Made by a program: the position numbers and the translations under genes
Source: COE1 sp949066965
GTDB lineage: Bacteria; Bacillota; Clostridia; Lachnospirales; Lachnospiraceae
Assembly: GCA_949066965.1 (NCBI GenBank)
Contig: CARTDA010000002.1
Coordinates: 1 to 64,000, forward strand
Direction of reading: 5' to 3'
DNA length: 64,000 nt
The notes under the pieces: model-generated
Database searches by the model: none
What the model saw: the letters and a program-made list of their open reading frames with translations, nothing else
What the model was told of the DNA's origin: nothing
Part shown: piece after piece, positions 26,171 to 34,620 of the stretch
Layout of the letters: every line of letters begins with the position of its first letter
Numbering within the stretch: the first letter of the stretch is position 1

Positions 26171-27381
26171 CTAACTTCCTCATTCTGTTTCATTTCGGAA
26201 AAGCACGCATCCACAATTCCTATCATGTTATCCACATCTGTCTTTGTCACAATCAGCGGCGGGATAAACCGGATGATGTTCGTGCCGGCATTAATCAGCA
26301 AAAGTCCCTTTTCTATCGCCCTGTTGATAATTTCGCTCACCGGCATGTCACATTCCAGTCCCTGCATCAGGCCGACACCCCTATGTGCCTTGATATGGTC
26401 ATGCTTCGCTGCCAGTTCATCTAATTTTTCATACAAGTAAGCGCCCGTCTCATTCACATTCGCTAAAATGTCCTGTTCGTCAAACAAGTCAATCACTTTT
26501 GAAATCGCCGCACACGCAAGCGGGTTGCCGCCGTAAGTCGTCCCATGGTCCCCGCTCGTCAGCGACTGCTGCGCCACCCTTTCCGTCATCATGAACGCCC
26601 CGACCGGGACACCGCACCCAATCGCCTTGGCGCTTGTCATGATATCGGGCTTTATGCCGTAGCGCTGCCATGCGAACATCGTACCCGTCCGCCCCATGCC
26701 GCACTGAATCTCGTCCAGAACCAGCAGGATATCCCTCTCGTCGCAAAGTGCCCGCACCTGCCGCAGAAACGTCTCCTCTGCCGGATAAATGCCACCCTCT
26801 CCCTGAACCGTCTCAAAGATAACCGCACACGTCTTATCCGTCATCTGTGCCCTGACACTTTCAAAGTCATTGAAATCGGCAAATTTAATGCTGCCAATCA
26901 GCGGCTCAAACGCCTCCCTGTAATGCGGATTTCCCGTCACGGCAAGCGCACCCATCGTCCTTCCGTGAAAGGAATGGTTCATCGCAATAATCTCATGGTC
27001 TGTGTGTCCGTCCCGCAGAAACGCATATTTTCTTGCCGCCTTGAGTGCACCCTCGACCGCCTCCGCACCGCTGTTGGTAAAAAAGACTCTGTCCATGCCC
27101 GAAACAGCTTTCAGCTTCTTCGCCGCCTCGATTGCCGGGATATTGTAATAGTAATTTGAGGTGTGAATCACCTTGTCAATCTGTGCCTTCAGTGCATCGT
27201 TGTACGCCTTGTTGTTATAACCGAGCGCAAAAACTGCGATGCCTGCCACAAAATCAAGGTACTTTTTTCCTTCGATATCGTACATGTACATCCCGTCGCC
27301 CTTCTCCCACACAATCTGATAACGGTTGTAGGTGTGAAGCAGCGCCGCCTCCGCCTCGTCAATATATTCCTTCATATTCAT
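26167..27381 (-). CDS. argD: acetylornithine aminotransferase
   Basis: PLP-dependent class III aminotransferase of 404 residues, converting N-acetylglutamate semialdehyde to N-acetylornithine. Recognisable parts are GIAVFALGYNN near the start, NSGAEAVEGALKAAR, NHSFHGRTMGALA, the cofactor aspartate in LVLDEIQCGMGRTG and the Schiff-base lysine in TSAKAIGCGVPVGA. It is third in GNAT-argJ-argB-argD and overlaps the solute-binding gene that follows. Confidence 0.94.
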   Translation of the reverse strand: MNMKEYIDEAEAALLHTYNRYQIVWEKGDGMYMYDIEGKKYLDFVAGIAVFALGYNNKAYNDALKAQIDKVIHTSNYYYNIPAIEAAKKLKAVSGMDRVFFTNSGAEAVEGALKAARKYAFLRDGHTDHEIIAMNHSFHGRTMGALAVTGNPHYREAFEPLIGSIKFADFNDFESVRAQMTDKTCAVIFETVQGEGGIYPAEETFLRQVRALCDERDILLVLDEIQCGMGRTGTMFAWQRYGIKPDIMTSAKAIGCGVPVGAFMMTERVAQQSLTSGDHGTTYGGNPLACAAISKVIDLFDEQDILANVNETGAYLYEKLDELAAKHDHIKAHRGVGLMQGLECDMPVSEIINRAIEKGLLLINAGTNIIRFIPPLIVTKTDVDNMIGIVDACFSEMKQNEEVR

Positions 27382-27398
27382 GATACTTCATCCTCCGA

Positions 27399-28301
27399 TT
27401 ACTCAATATCCATGTGGTCCAGATCCTCGTCCTTGACTATCGCCGTACCAATACCATTTCTGGTAAAGACCTCCAGCAGCAGGCAGTGCGGAATCCGTCC
27501 GTCAAGAATATGCACGCGGTTCACGCCGTTTTTGATTGCACTGGTGCAGTTGCCAAGCTTGGGCAGCATGCCGCCGCCGATAAAGCCGTCCTCAATCAGC
27601 TTCTCCGCCTGCGTCGCCGTGATTCTTGAAATAAACGAAGATTTGTCGTTGATATCCTTGTACAGACCCTCGATGTCCGTCAAAAAGGCAAGCTTCTCCG
27701 CGCCGACTGCCTTCGCAATCGCACACGCCGCATCGTCCGCATTGATGTTGTAGGTCTGAAAATGCTCGTCGAGACCGATTGGCGCCACGATGGGCAGAAA
27801 ATCCTTTTCAATCAGGTCAAACAGCACCTTGGGATCGACTTCCTTGATATCGCCCACAAAGCCAATGTCCTGTCCGTCTGCATACTTTTTTTCCACCTTC
27901 AGCAGTCCGCCGTCCTTTCCGCTGACACCGACTGCCTTCACGCCAAGCTCCTGCACCATGGTCACAAGGCTCTTGTTGACCTTGTTCAGCACCATCTCCG
28001 CAATCTCCATCGTGGCATCGTCCGTGACACGCAGGCCGTTTACAAACTGCGCCTCCATGCCGACCTTCTCCACCCAGCGGCTGATTTCCTTGCCGCCGCC
28101 ATGCACAATAATCGGCTTAAAGCCCACCAGCTTTAAGAGTGTCACATCCTTGATGACATTCTTTTGCAGCTCCTCGTTGCTCATGGCGCTTCCGCCGTAT
28201 TTTACGACAATGTATTTCCTGTTAAATTTCTGTATGTAGGGAAGCGCCTCAATCAGCACTTCTGCCTTTGACAGAACCTTGTTCATATCCTGTTCGTTCA
28301 T
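27399..28301 (-). CDS. argB: acetylglutamate kinase
   Basis: Second step of arginine synthesis: ATP phosphorylation of N-acetylglutamate. The 300-residue length and amino-acid-kinase motifs fit: VVKYGGSAMSN, PIIVHGGGKEIS, NINADDAACAIA and the C-terminal GGMLPKLGNC. The N-terminal helix (MNKVLSKAEVLIEALPYIQK) is the type seen in arginine-feedback-inhibited, hexameric enzymes, so end-product control is likely. AGGAGC precedes the ATG. It lies 17 bases upstream of argD. Confidence 0.94.
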   Translation of the reverse strand: MNEQDMNKVLSKAEVLIEALPYIQKFNRKYIVVKYGGSAMSNEELQKNVIKDVTLLKLVGFKPIIVHGGGKEISRWVEKVGMEAQFVNGLRVTDDATMEIAEMVLNKVNKSLVTMVQELGVKAVGVSGKDGGLLKVEKKYADGQDIGFVGDIKEVDPKVLFDLIEKDFLPIVAPIGLDEHFQTYNINADDAACAIAKAVGAEKLAFLTDIEGLYKDINDKSSFISRITATQAEKLIEDGFIGGGMLPKLGNCTSAIKNGVNRVHILDGRIPHCLLLEVFTRNGIGTAIVKDEDLDHMDIE

Positions 28302-28378
28302 TCGATTTCTCTGCTCCTTTTCCCATACTCCGTTAAACCGTAACCGTCTCCTGTTATAGGCGTCAGGTCATACAAAAC

Positions 28379-29602
28379 TTAACTCCTATAATCCGCATTA
28401 ATTTTCACATAGTCATATGTCAAATCACAGCCCCACGCCGTCGCCGTCTCCGTTCCCATCTTCATGTCAGCCAGCACGGTCACCTCCGGCTCCGACAAAA
28501 TCCTTGTCGCTTCCTCCTCGCTGTAGTCCGTCGCCGCGCCGTCTTTGTAAATCAGCAGCCTTCCGGCCTTACTCTCAAAAGAAAGCGCCACCTTCCCCGG
28601 GTCGAATTTCACACCGGAATAGCCAAGCGCACATAAGAATCTTCCAAAATTCGCATCATGCCCATAGATTGCCGCCTTGCAGAGACTCGAGCCAATCACC
28701 GACTTTGCCAGAATACGCGCCTCCTGCTTTGTCGCGGCATTGATGACCGTCGTCTCGAACAGTGCCGTCGCGCCCTCGCCGTCCCCTGCCATCTTTCTTG
28801 CAAGGTATGTATTGACAAAATCAAGCGCCTCACAGAATGCATCATAGTCGGCACCCTTTTCTGTAATTTCTGCATTTCCGGCAAGACCGTTTGCCAGCAC
28901 AAGGCAGGTGTCGTTTGTCGAAGTATCGCCATCGACGGATATCATGTTATAGGAGTCGACGATACTGCTGCTTAACGCCTCCTGCAGAAGCGGCTTGCTG
29001 ATTGCCGCATCGGTTGTGATGTACGCAAGCATGGTGCACATATTGGGATGAATCATGCCGGAACCCTTGCTCATGCCGCCGATGGTCACTGTCTTTCCGC
29101 CAAGCTCAATGGTTACGGCGATTTCCTTGTTGACGGTATCCGTCGTCATGATTGCCCTGGAAGCCATTGTCCCAGCCTCGGCAGTACTGTCCTTTGCTGC
29201 CGCAAGCTTTCTGATCCCCTCATTGATGCGCTCCATCGGAAGCTGCATGCCTATCACGCCTGTCGAGCCGACAAGAACCGCATTTTCAGGAATCTGCAAA
29301 AGACCGGATGCGGTTCGTGCCTCCTCGCGGCAGTAGTCCATTCCCTGCTTTCCCGTACATGCATTCGCAATTCCGGCATTGACAATGACAGCCTGCGCAT
29401 AGGGGCTGTTCTCCACAATTTCCTTGTCCCACATGACAGGCGCTGCCTTGACCACATTGGTCGTGAACGTTCCAGCCGCCCTACATGGCGCAGTACTGTA
29501 AATCAGCGCCATGTCCATCCTGTCCTTATATTTAATGTTTGCCGCAGTGCCTGCTGCCTCAAATCCCTTTGCAGCGGTCACACCGCCCTGTATCTGTTTC
29601 AT
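28379..29602 (-). CDS. argJ: ornithine acetyltransferase / N-acetylglutamate synthase
   Basis: 407 residues. Recycles the acetyl group from N-acetylornithine to glutamate and, in bifunctional forms, makes N-acetylglutamate from acetyl-CoA. It is made as a precursor that cleaves itself before a threonine. Here the site is in MCTMLAYITTDA (threonine about residue 190), with GGMSKGSGMI before it. The start at 29602 is set by GGAGG 8 bases upstream; two upstream in-frame codons are too close to that site. Confidence 0.93.
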   Translation of the reverse strand: MKQIQGGVTAAKGFEAAGTAANIKYKDRMDMALIYSTAPCRAAGTFTTNVVKAAPVMWDKEIVENSPYAQAVIVNAGIANACTGKQGMDYCREEARTASGLLQIPENAVLVGSTGVIGMQLPMERINEGIRKLAAAKDSTAEAGTMASRAIMTTDTVNKEIAVTIELGGKTVTIGGMSKGSGMIHPNMCTMLAYITTDAAISKPLLQEALSSSIVDSYNMISVDGDTSTNDTCLVLANGLAGNAEITEKGADYDAFCEALDFVNTYLARKMAGDGEGATALFETTVINAATKQEARILAKSVIGSSLCKAAIYGHDANFGRFLCALGYSGVKFDPGKVALSFESKAGRLLIYKDGAATDYSEEEATRILSEPEVTVLADMKMGTETATAWGCDLTYDYVKINADYRS

Positions 29603-29616
29603 ATCCATATCCTCCA

Positions 29617-30060
29617 CTATTTGTTGAACGCCTCAATGTTTTCATCATTCAGCACAAAGTCGTAATAATTCAAATCCTCACGCTGTTTCCAGCCGACACT
29701 GTGCCAGAACGCATTCCCGACGTCATTCCTGGTAAATGCAATCAGGCTCACTTTGTTTATTTTTTCTCTTTTCAGGGCATCCATGCAGAACACCACCATC
29801 GCCTTGCCGATGCCGCGTCTGCGGTATGCCGGATTAACACATACATGGTACAGACAGCCGCGCCTGCCGTCATGCCCGCAGAGGATTGCCCCCACTACCG
29901 TGCCATCCTCCACTGCCACCACGCTTGACGTCGGGTTCCTTTGCAGGAAACGCTCCACGCCCTCCCGCGAATCATCTATACTCCTGATGGCAAATCCCTT
30001 GATTGTCATCCACAATGCCCGTACCTGTTCGTAATCCTCAATTGTCATCAGCCTAACCAT
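29617..30060 (-). CDS. GNAT family N-acetyltransferase
   Basis: 147 residues of a single GNAT fold. The acetyl-CoA loop is VNPAYRRRGIGKAMV (motif A R/Q-x-x-G-x-G/A). It is the first gene of the arginine operon, only 14 bases before argJ. Small GNAT enzymes can serve as N-acetylglutamate synthases, so an ArgA-like role is possible; an unrelated acetyltransferase carried in the operon is equally possible. AGAGGA precedes the start. A MITE-like element lies about 60 bases upstream. Confidence 0.85.
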   Translation of the reverse strand: MVRLMTIEDYEQVRALWMTIKGFAIRSIDDSREGVERFLQRNPTSSVVAVEDGTVVGAILCGHDGRRGCLYHVCVNPAYRRRGIGKAMVVFCMDALKREKINKVSLIAFTRNDVGNAFWHSVGWKQREDLNYYDFVLNDENIEAFNK

Positions 30061-30118
30061 ATCGAAATGCCATCCTCTCTATCATATGTCCCCGCCCCAT
30101 TCAGGCCGCATGGCCACC

Positions 30119-30198
30119 TTAGAGCGTGTTAAGAAATAACTTTTAAATAGTGCGAAAAAGACAGGCAGTATGAAAAGTTATTTTTGGACAGTTCCTTA
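30119..30198. repeat. 80-bp palindromic MITE-like element in the arg operon leader
   Basis: The ends are imperfect inverted repeats: AGAGCGTGTTAAGAAATAAC with CTTTT after it, against the reverse complement starting TAAGGAACTGTCCAAAAATA; the inner AAATAACTTTT arms are exact. The left end AGAGCGTGTT is shared with the 166-bp element at 4247, and the right end resembles 361-377. It lies between the likely promoter and the GNAT start. Confidence 0.55.
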
Positions 30199-30261
30199 CC
30201 ATAATAATTTATTATAAGAAGAAATACAACCATTTTCGCCAAAATATTCTAACTTTAACGC

Positions 30262-30723
30262 TCAGTCGCCCATCGCCTCGACATACAGAATCGTTCCTGC
30301 CTCATTGATGTAGACTTCCGTGCACATCTTCCTCGTATCCTTAATCCCTGTCTGAAATGCAAATGCTGCGTTCTTGACATGTCTCCACTTTTGTCCCTTC
30401 ACCTCATCCGGAGCATAGTACAGCGCGATTTTTGCAGCCTCGTCTTCTATCTCCATCTCTCCTAACTGACTACTGACATCCTTGTCATAAAAAGCAAATA
30501 TGTAGAGGGGCGTCGTCACCAGCCCGACTCCTCCTGATGACTTGCTGCACCATTTCATCTCCGATGTCTCTGGGAAATCGGGAAAATGATTGTAAATGGG
30601 GGCAGCTTCCGTACTTGTCATTACGGAAGCCTTTCCTTTGGCGCCAAGCGCCGCAAAAAACAGTGCCGCAAGGAATGCTCCCCCGACTGCCAGCGCCAGC
30701 AAGACCATGGAACTCTTTTTCAT
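30262..30723 (-). CDS. small membrane-anchored hypothetical protein
   Basis: 153 residues. An N-terminal hydrophobic segment (MVLLALAVGGAFLAALFFAALG) serves as signal or anchor without a lipobox, followed by a soluble domain of about 115 residues that includes EMKWCSKSSGGVGLVTTPLY and ends ILYVEAMGD. No family is recognised. The start at 30723 has AAGAGG upstream, with a GCGTGC-TTCG-GCACGC hairpin just before that site. An ATG 12 codons upstream lies inside that hairpin and is rejected. Confidence 0.65.
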   Translation of the reverse strand: MKKSSMVLLALAVGGAFLAALFFAALGAKGKASVMTSTEAAPIYNHFPDFPETSEMKWCSKSSGGVGLVTTPLYIFAFYDKDVSSQLGEMEIEDEAAKIALYYAPDEVKGQKWRHVKNAAFAFQTGIKDTRKMCTEVYINEAGTILYVEAMGD

Positions 30724-30899
30724 CCTTATACCTCTTGCGTGCTTCGGCACGCATACCAATCAATAGTTTGAAAGTGCACTTCTTTCAAACTTTTCTCCTA
30801 TCCCGGGGCGTGTCCGAATCATACTCCCGGACATCCATTTCCTAATCCATACCTTGAACCTGCCTGCTCTGCCGTCCTTGTTGCGGCAGGCATCAGGTT

Positions 30900-30938
30900 T
30901 TGAATTTTTATTCGCTAATGTGCGAATATTATTCATTC
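30900..30938. promoter_or_regulatory. ARG-box-like operator pair (ArgR/AhrC)
   Basis: On the minus strand 30913-30900 reads GAATAAAAATTCAA, equal over all 14 bases to the core of the Bacillus AhrC box consensus. A second, weaker site, TGCGAATATTATTCATTC (30921-30938), has the same GAAT/ATTC arms with one base less between them. The pair lies about 60-100 bases upstream of the -35 box of argG, so repression would need looping or a second promoter. Confidence 0.5.
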
Positions 30939-30999
30939 TTTTTTCTATATTTTACACCTTTATCCATTTTTGTCAACACAAAACTGTATAATTTTACAC

Positions 31000-31028
31000 T
31001 TGATTTATACCTTACAATGATGTATAGT
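31000..31028 (+). promoter_or_regulatory. sigma-A promoter of argG
   Basis: TTGATT (31000-31005), a 17-base spacer and TATAGT (31023-31028). Transcription from here gives a leader of about 175 bases that contains the structured repeat. Confidence 0.6.
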
Positions 31029-31054
31029 AGCAGTAGAGTATTTAAAGTCTCTAA

Positions 31055-31195
31055 CTTTTTATGCTATGCTGGGGGCGAAAAACGACCGCCCAGTATAAAG
31101 TCATGCACACAGCCGCATAAGGAACTGTGCCGCTTTGCGGCTGGTGCGGTACTTACAATAGATTTCATCTGTCGTGAGTATAATTTATACAAAAA
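31055..31195 (+). repeat. structured argG leader, repeat copy B plus conserved 3' hairpin
   Basis: Hairpin 1 is CTGGG (31069-31073) with CCCAG (31089-31093). Next, AGCCGCA (31111-31117) and GCCGC (31129-31133) compete for the same partner, TGCGGCT (31136-31142), an arrangement that allows two alternative folds. Hairpin 3 is 31151-31179 with loop TTC. The first two parts match copy A at 274-360. Hairpin 3 and the 20 bases TTTCATCTGTCGTGAGTATA match the leader of the sugar ABC ATPase gene at 42691-42719. Confidence 0.6.
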
Positions 31196-31210
31196 GGAGA
31201 ATATAAGATT

Positions 31211-32425
31211 ATGAAAGAAAAAGTAGTACTTGCCTATTCCGGAGGCCTGGACACCACTGCAATCATTCCGTGGCTGAAGGAGAACTTTGACTATGAGGTC
31301 ATCTGTGTCTGCGTTGACTGCGGACAGGAAGAGGAGCTTGACGGACTTGAGGAGCGCGCAAAATCCTGCGGAGCGGAGAAGCTTTACATCGAGAATGTCA
31401 TCGACGAATTCTGCGACGAGTATATCGTCCCCTGCGTGCAGGCATATGCCATCTATGAAAATAAATACCTTCTGGGCACTTCCATGGCAAGACCCCTTAT
31501 CGCAAAAAAGCTGGTCGAAATCGCCAGAAAGGAAGGCGCCACTGCCATCTGCCACGGCGCTACCGGCAAGGGCAATGACCAGATCCGTTTCGAGCTTGGC
31601 ATCAAGGCGCTCGCTCCTGACGTCAAGATTATCGCCGCATGGAGAAATGACAAGTGGACAATGGATTCCCGCGAGTCCGAGATTGCATACTGCAATGCAC
31701 ACGGCATCCATCTTCCATTCTCGGCAGACAGCTCCTACAGCCGTGACAGGAACATCTGGCACATCAGCCATGAGGGACTTGAACTGGAGGATCCTGCAAA
31801 CGAGCCGAACTACGACCATCTGCTCGTACTCGGCACCACACCCGAGAAGGCTCCCGAGGAAGGCGAGTATGTAACCATGACGTTTGAGAAAGGCGTTCCT
31901 AAGTCCGTAAACGGCAAGGAAATGAAGGTTTCCGACATTATCCGGGAACTGAACAGGCTCGGCGGAAAACATGGCATCGGCATTGTGGACATCGTGGAGA
32001 ACCGCGTTGTCGGCATGAAATCCCGCGGCGTCTACGAGACACCGGGCGGAACAATCCTGATGGAGGCACACCAGCAGCTCGAGGAGCTGATTCTCGACCG
32101 CGATACATACACCCTAAAGAAAGAGATGGGTAACAAGCTTGCCGACACCGTCTATGAAGGAAAGTGGTTCACACCAAAGCGCGAGGCAATTCAGGCGTTT
32201 ATCGAAAAGACGCAGGAATATGTGACTGGCGAAGTAAAGTTCAAGCTCTACAAGGGCAACATCATCAAGGCTGGCGAGACAAGCCCATATTCTTTATATA
32301 ATGAAAGCATTGCTTCCTTCACAACCGGCGATTTGTATGACCACCATGACGCTGAGGGCTTCATCAACCTCTTTGGCCTGTCATGCAAGGTTCGTGCGAT
32401 GAAAATGCAGGAAGCGGATAAGTGA
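31211..32425 (+). CDS. argG: argininosuccinate synthase
   Basis: 404 residues. Joins citrulline and aspartate with ATP in the cytoplasm. The pyrophosphatase-loop motif is AYSGGLDTT (residues 9-17), with SMARPLIAKKLVEIA, CHGATGKGNDQIRFE and WRNDKWTMDSRESE typical of the family. AAAAAGGAGA precedes the ATG. It is transcribed rightwards, apart from the leftward argJBD operon; argH, its usual partner, is not next to it. It sits behind a long structured leader and ARG-box-like sites. Confidence 0.95.
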   Translation: MKEKVVLAYSGGLDTTAIIPWLKENFDYEVICVCVDCGQEEELDGLEERAKSCGAEKLYIENVIDEFCDEYIVPCVQAYAIYENKYLLGTSMARPLIAKKLVEIARKEGATAICHGATGKGNDQIRFELGIKALAPDVKIIAAWRNDKWTMDSRESEIAYCNAHGIHLPFSADSSYSRDRNIWHISHEGLELEDPANEPNYDHLLVLGTTPEKAPEEGEYVTMTFEKGVPKSVNGKEMKVSDIIRELNRLGGKHGIGIVDIVENRVVGMKSRGVYETPGGTILMEAHQQLEELILDRDTYTLKKEMGNKLADTVYEGKWFTPKREAIQAFIEKTQEYVTGEVKFKLYKGNIIKAGETSPYSLYNESIASFTTGDLYDHHDAEGFINLFGLSCKVRAMKMQEADK

Positions 32426-32465
32426 TAAATAAGGGAGTTTTTTCATTACGGAAAAGGATAAAATT

Positions 32466-32759
32466 ATGACTGTATATGGTATCATCACGCTTTATCTTGC
32501 CGTGATGAACCTGACCGGCTTTGCCATGATGGGCATTGACAAGAGAAAGGCTGTCAAGCGGCTCTGGCGCATTCCGGAGTCCACGCTCTTTGTCATTGCC
32601 ATCATTGGCGGAAGCGTTGGTTCCATCATTGGCATGCGGGTATTCCACCACAAAACCAGACACTGGTATTTTGTGCTTGGCATGCCCCTGATACTGATTC
32701 TGCAGGTTTTACTGGTATATGCAATTGCAAAATCCCCACTACAAATTTCCATCATGTAG
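32466..32759 (+). CDS. DUF1294 family small membrane protein
   Basis: 97 residues with hydrophobic segments at each end and the family core MMGIDKRKAVKRLWRIPEST and IGGSVGSIIGMRVFHHKTRH. Function unknown. The last nine codons also form the left arm of the gene's own terminator. Confidence 0.85.
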   Translation: MTVYGIITLYLAVMNLTGFAMMGIDKRKAVKRLWRIPESTLFVIAIIGGSVGSIIGMRVFHHKTRHWYFVLGMPLILILQVLLVYAIAKSPLQISIM

Positions 32760-32775
32760 TGGGGATTTTTTTCTT
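32731..32775 (+). terminator. intrinsic terminator overlapping the end of the DUF1294 gene
   Basis: AATCCCCACTACA (32731-32743) pairs with TGTAGTGGGGATT (32755-32767), followed by a run of T. The stop codon TAG (32757-32759) is within the right arm. Confidence 0.85.
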
Positions 32776-32890
32776 TTTTTCTGTTCAACCGATAATTTTT
32801 GTGATAAAATGGCAATATGTATAGCATTTCATGGCGAAATGCAATTTTGATATACAAAATACACGGAACAGAAAGAGGTGCAGACAGACT

Positions 32891-33604
32891 ATGCATATTG
32901 CGATATGTGACGACAATGTAGCTGACCGGAAGCATCTGGAGCGGCTGCTTTCAAGGGAATCCGACAAGCGTGCAGGTACCCCGAATATCCTTTATGTCGA
33001 TTCCTACGGCGAAAAAACGCACTTTCTCGCCAATCCTTTAAAATACAATCTCATATTTATGGATATGACATCAGAACCGGGAATTGTGGAATATATTCTC
33101 GAACACCTTGATGCGATGGGCTACAATGCCCCCCTGATACTATATTCGTCCCAGATTGACTATACCGCCATTCCCAATCTTCCGAGCTATGTCATACATG
33201 CCAAAAAACCCTACATTCCAGAACCGCTGCCTGAATATCTTGCCCTTGGCGATGCCAATGTGACAGGGCATGTCATCTCTGTCAAGGTGCACCGGAACAA
33301 GATTGACCGGAATGTCCCCAAAAATTCTATAATGTACATTCTCGAGGAGGACGGCCACTGTATCCTCCACACAACGGAAGGGGAAATCTTTGACGTGGAC
33401 GAAAACATCAGTGAGATGCGCAAAATAATGGAGCCTTTTGAGGAATTTGAGCGCGTCAATAAAAGGGACATCGTTAACTTTAAATATGTCTCTGCCGTCA
33501 TGCCTGCATCCATCGTCATGCAGGACTATGCCCAAGTCAGGATATCCCCGCTGCGCTACCGCAGCTACAAATACTTAAAAGAGGAAATGGATGAACTGTC
33601 GTAG
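32891..33604 (+). CDS. orphan LytTR-type response regulator
   Basis: 237 residues. Receiver domain: acidic pair in AICDDN (residues 7-9), a phosphoacceptor aspartate in LIFMDM, and the conserved lysine in HAKKPY. C-terminal LytTR DNA-binding domain: MYILEEDGHCILHTTEGEIF and FERVNKRDIVNFKYV. No histidine kinase gene lies nearby. The start at 32891 follows AGAGGTG by about 10 bases; an upstream extension to 32831 has no ribosome site. LytTR regulators often control exported peptides or surface traits; the target here is unknown. Confidence 0.8.
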   Translation: MHIAICDDNVADRKHLERLLSRESDKRAGTPNILYVDSYGEKTHFLANPLKYNLIFMDMTSEPGIVEYILEHLDAMGYNAPLILYSSQIDYTAIPNLPSYVIHAKKPYIPEPLPEYLALGDANVTGHVISVKVHRNKIDRNVPKNSIMYILEEDGHCILHTTEGEIFDVDENISEMRKIMEPFEEFERVNKRDIVNFKYVSAVMPASIVMQDYAQVRISPLRYRSYKYLKEEMDELS

Positions 33605-33619
33605 TTCATCCATTTCCTC
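33581..33619 (-). terminator. terminator of degV, overlapping the end of the LytTR gene
   Basis: GAGGAAATGGATGAACT (33581-33597) pairs with AGTTCATCCATTTCCTC (33603-33619) across a 5-base loop. On the minus strand TTTT follows, so it mainly serves the leftward degV gene, while its sequence also encodes the last residues of the LytTR protein (EEMDELS). Confidence 0.75.
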
Positions 33620-33626
33620 CTTTGGG

Positions 33627-34466
33627 CTATATTGTCAGTATCACGCCGCCCTCATTTGCATACATGCTGCTCACGCCTGCTGTATCGAGAACCAGCGTCT
33701 CCATAAATTTCAGCTTTTCCTCAATATGTTCCCGCACAAACTCAGCGGCCTTCAGATTGTTGCAATGCGTAATCATAAGCCTTTTCTTCTCCGACCCTGC
33801 TGCCTGCTCTATCGCTGTATCCGCCATCTTTGCAAGCGCCTTTTTCATGCCAATGCCCTGGCCAAGCTGGATAATGCTGCCGTCATCGGCCCCCATCACC
33901 GGTTTGATGTTGAGCGTGGATGCCACAAACGCCTTGACGCCGGAAAGCCTTCCGTTTTTCCGGAGTGTATCCAGATTCTCCAGGACAAAGTAAGTGTTCA
34001 TTCCCCTGACAAATTCGTCAATGCGCGCTGTAATCTCGTCAAACGGCACCCCCTGCTCCTCAAGCTCCACAATCTTATACGCAATCTGCGTCTCCCCGCA
34101 GGATGCCGACTTGGAATCAACTACCAGAATGTCCTTATCGCCATACTTTTCATGGTAAAGATTTTTTCCGAGCAGCGCACTGTTATAGCTCCCGCTAAGC
34201 TTTGATGACAATGTGACCGCATAAACATGCTCGGCCTCGGTGCGGTAGGCATCCATATAGCGTTCCGGTGAGGGGCACGCTGATTTGGGGCACTCCGGAC
34301 AGGATGCCACGGCATCCAGGAACTCCCGCTGGTTAAAACTCCCGTCATCTTCCTTCTCATATGTCTCACCTACCATCAGTGTAAGTGGCACAACCTCAAA
34401 TCTATCATCCTGCTTCAAGTCCTGCGGAAGCTCACAGCAACTGTCAACTACTATTTTGTATCTCAT
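33627..34466 (-). CDS. DegV family fatty-acid-binding protein
   Basis: 279 residues. Family signatures: IVVDSCCELPQ at the start, a CPSPERYMDAY segment, TLSSKLSGSYNSALLG and LDTLRKNGRLSG, and HCNN near the end. DegV proteins bind a fatty acid, and FakB members hand it to a FakA kinase; no fakA is in the window. Convergent with the LytTR gene, sharing its terminator. Confidence 0.9.
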   Translation of the reverse strand: MRYKIVVDSCCELPQDLKQDDRFEVVPLTLMVGETYEKEDDGSFNQREFLDAVASCPECPKSACPSPERYMDAYRTEAEHVYAVTLSSKLSGSYNSALLGKNLYHEKYGDKDILVVDSKSASCGETQIAYKIVELEEQGVPFDEITARIDEFVRGMNTYFVLENLDTLRKNGRLSGVKAFVASTLNIKPVMGADDGSIIQLGQGIGMKKALAKMADTAIEQAAGSEKKRLMITHCNNLKAAEFVREHIEEKLKFMETLVLDTAGVSSMYANEGGVILTI

Positions 34467-34620
34467 CCGTATCTACCTTTCCACAATTTTATAACCATTT
34501 CATATAGTTTCAATAACTATGTATCATCATATCATATAATATGCATTTTGAAAAGGACTTTTACTTGAAGTTTTTATGAATTCCCATTATACTTAATTTG
34601 ACAGAGAAACGGAGGATTAT

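Larger units (their letters stand above)
30724..31210. other. long intergenic region upstream of argG
   Basis: No gene is seen. It contains, left to right: a TTCG-loop hairpin (30737-30752); an inverted repeat AGTTTGAAAG/CTTTCAAACT (30765-30791); a stem AACCTG/CAGGTT around CTGCCG/CGGCAG (about 30856-30899) followed by T-rich sequence; ARG-box-like sites (30900-30938); a promoter (31000-31028); and the structured argG leader (31055-31195). Confidence 0.6.

Noticed and set aside
30211..30216. TATAAT (minus strand) as promoter of the GNAT-arg operon
   Set aside because: A perfect -10 box, but no acceptable -35 box at 16-18 bases; kept only as a possibility.
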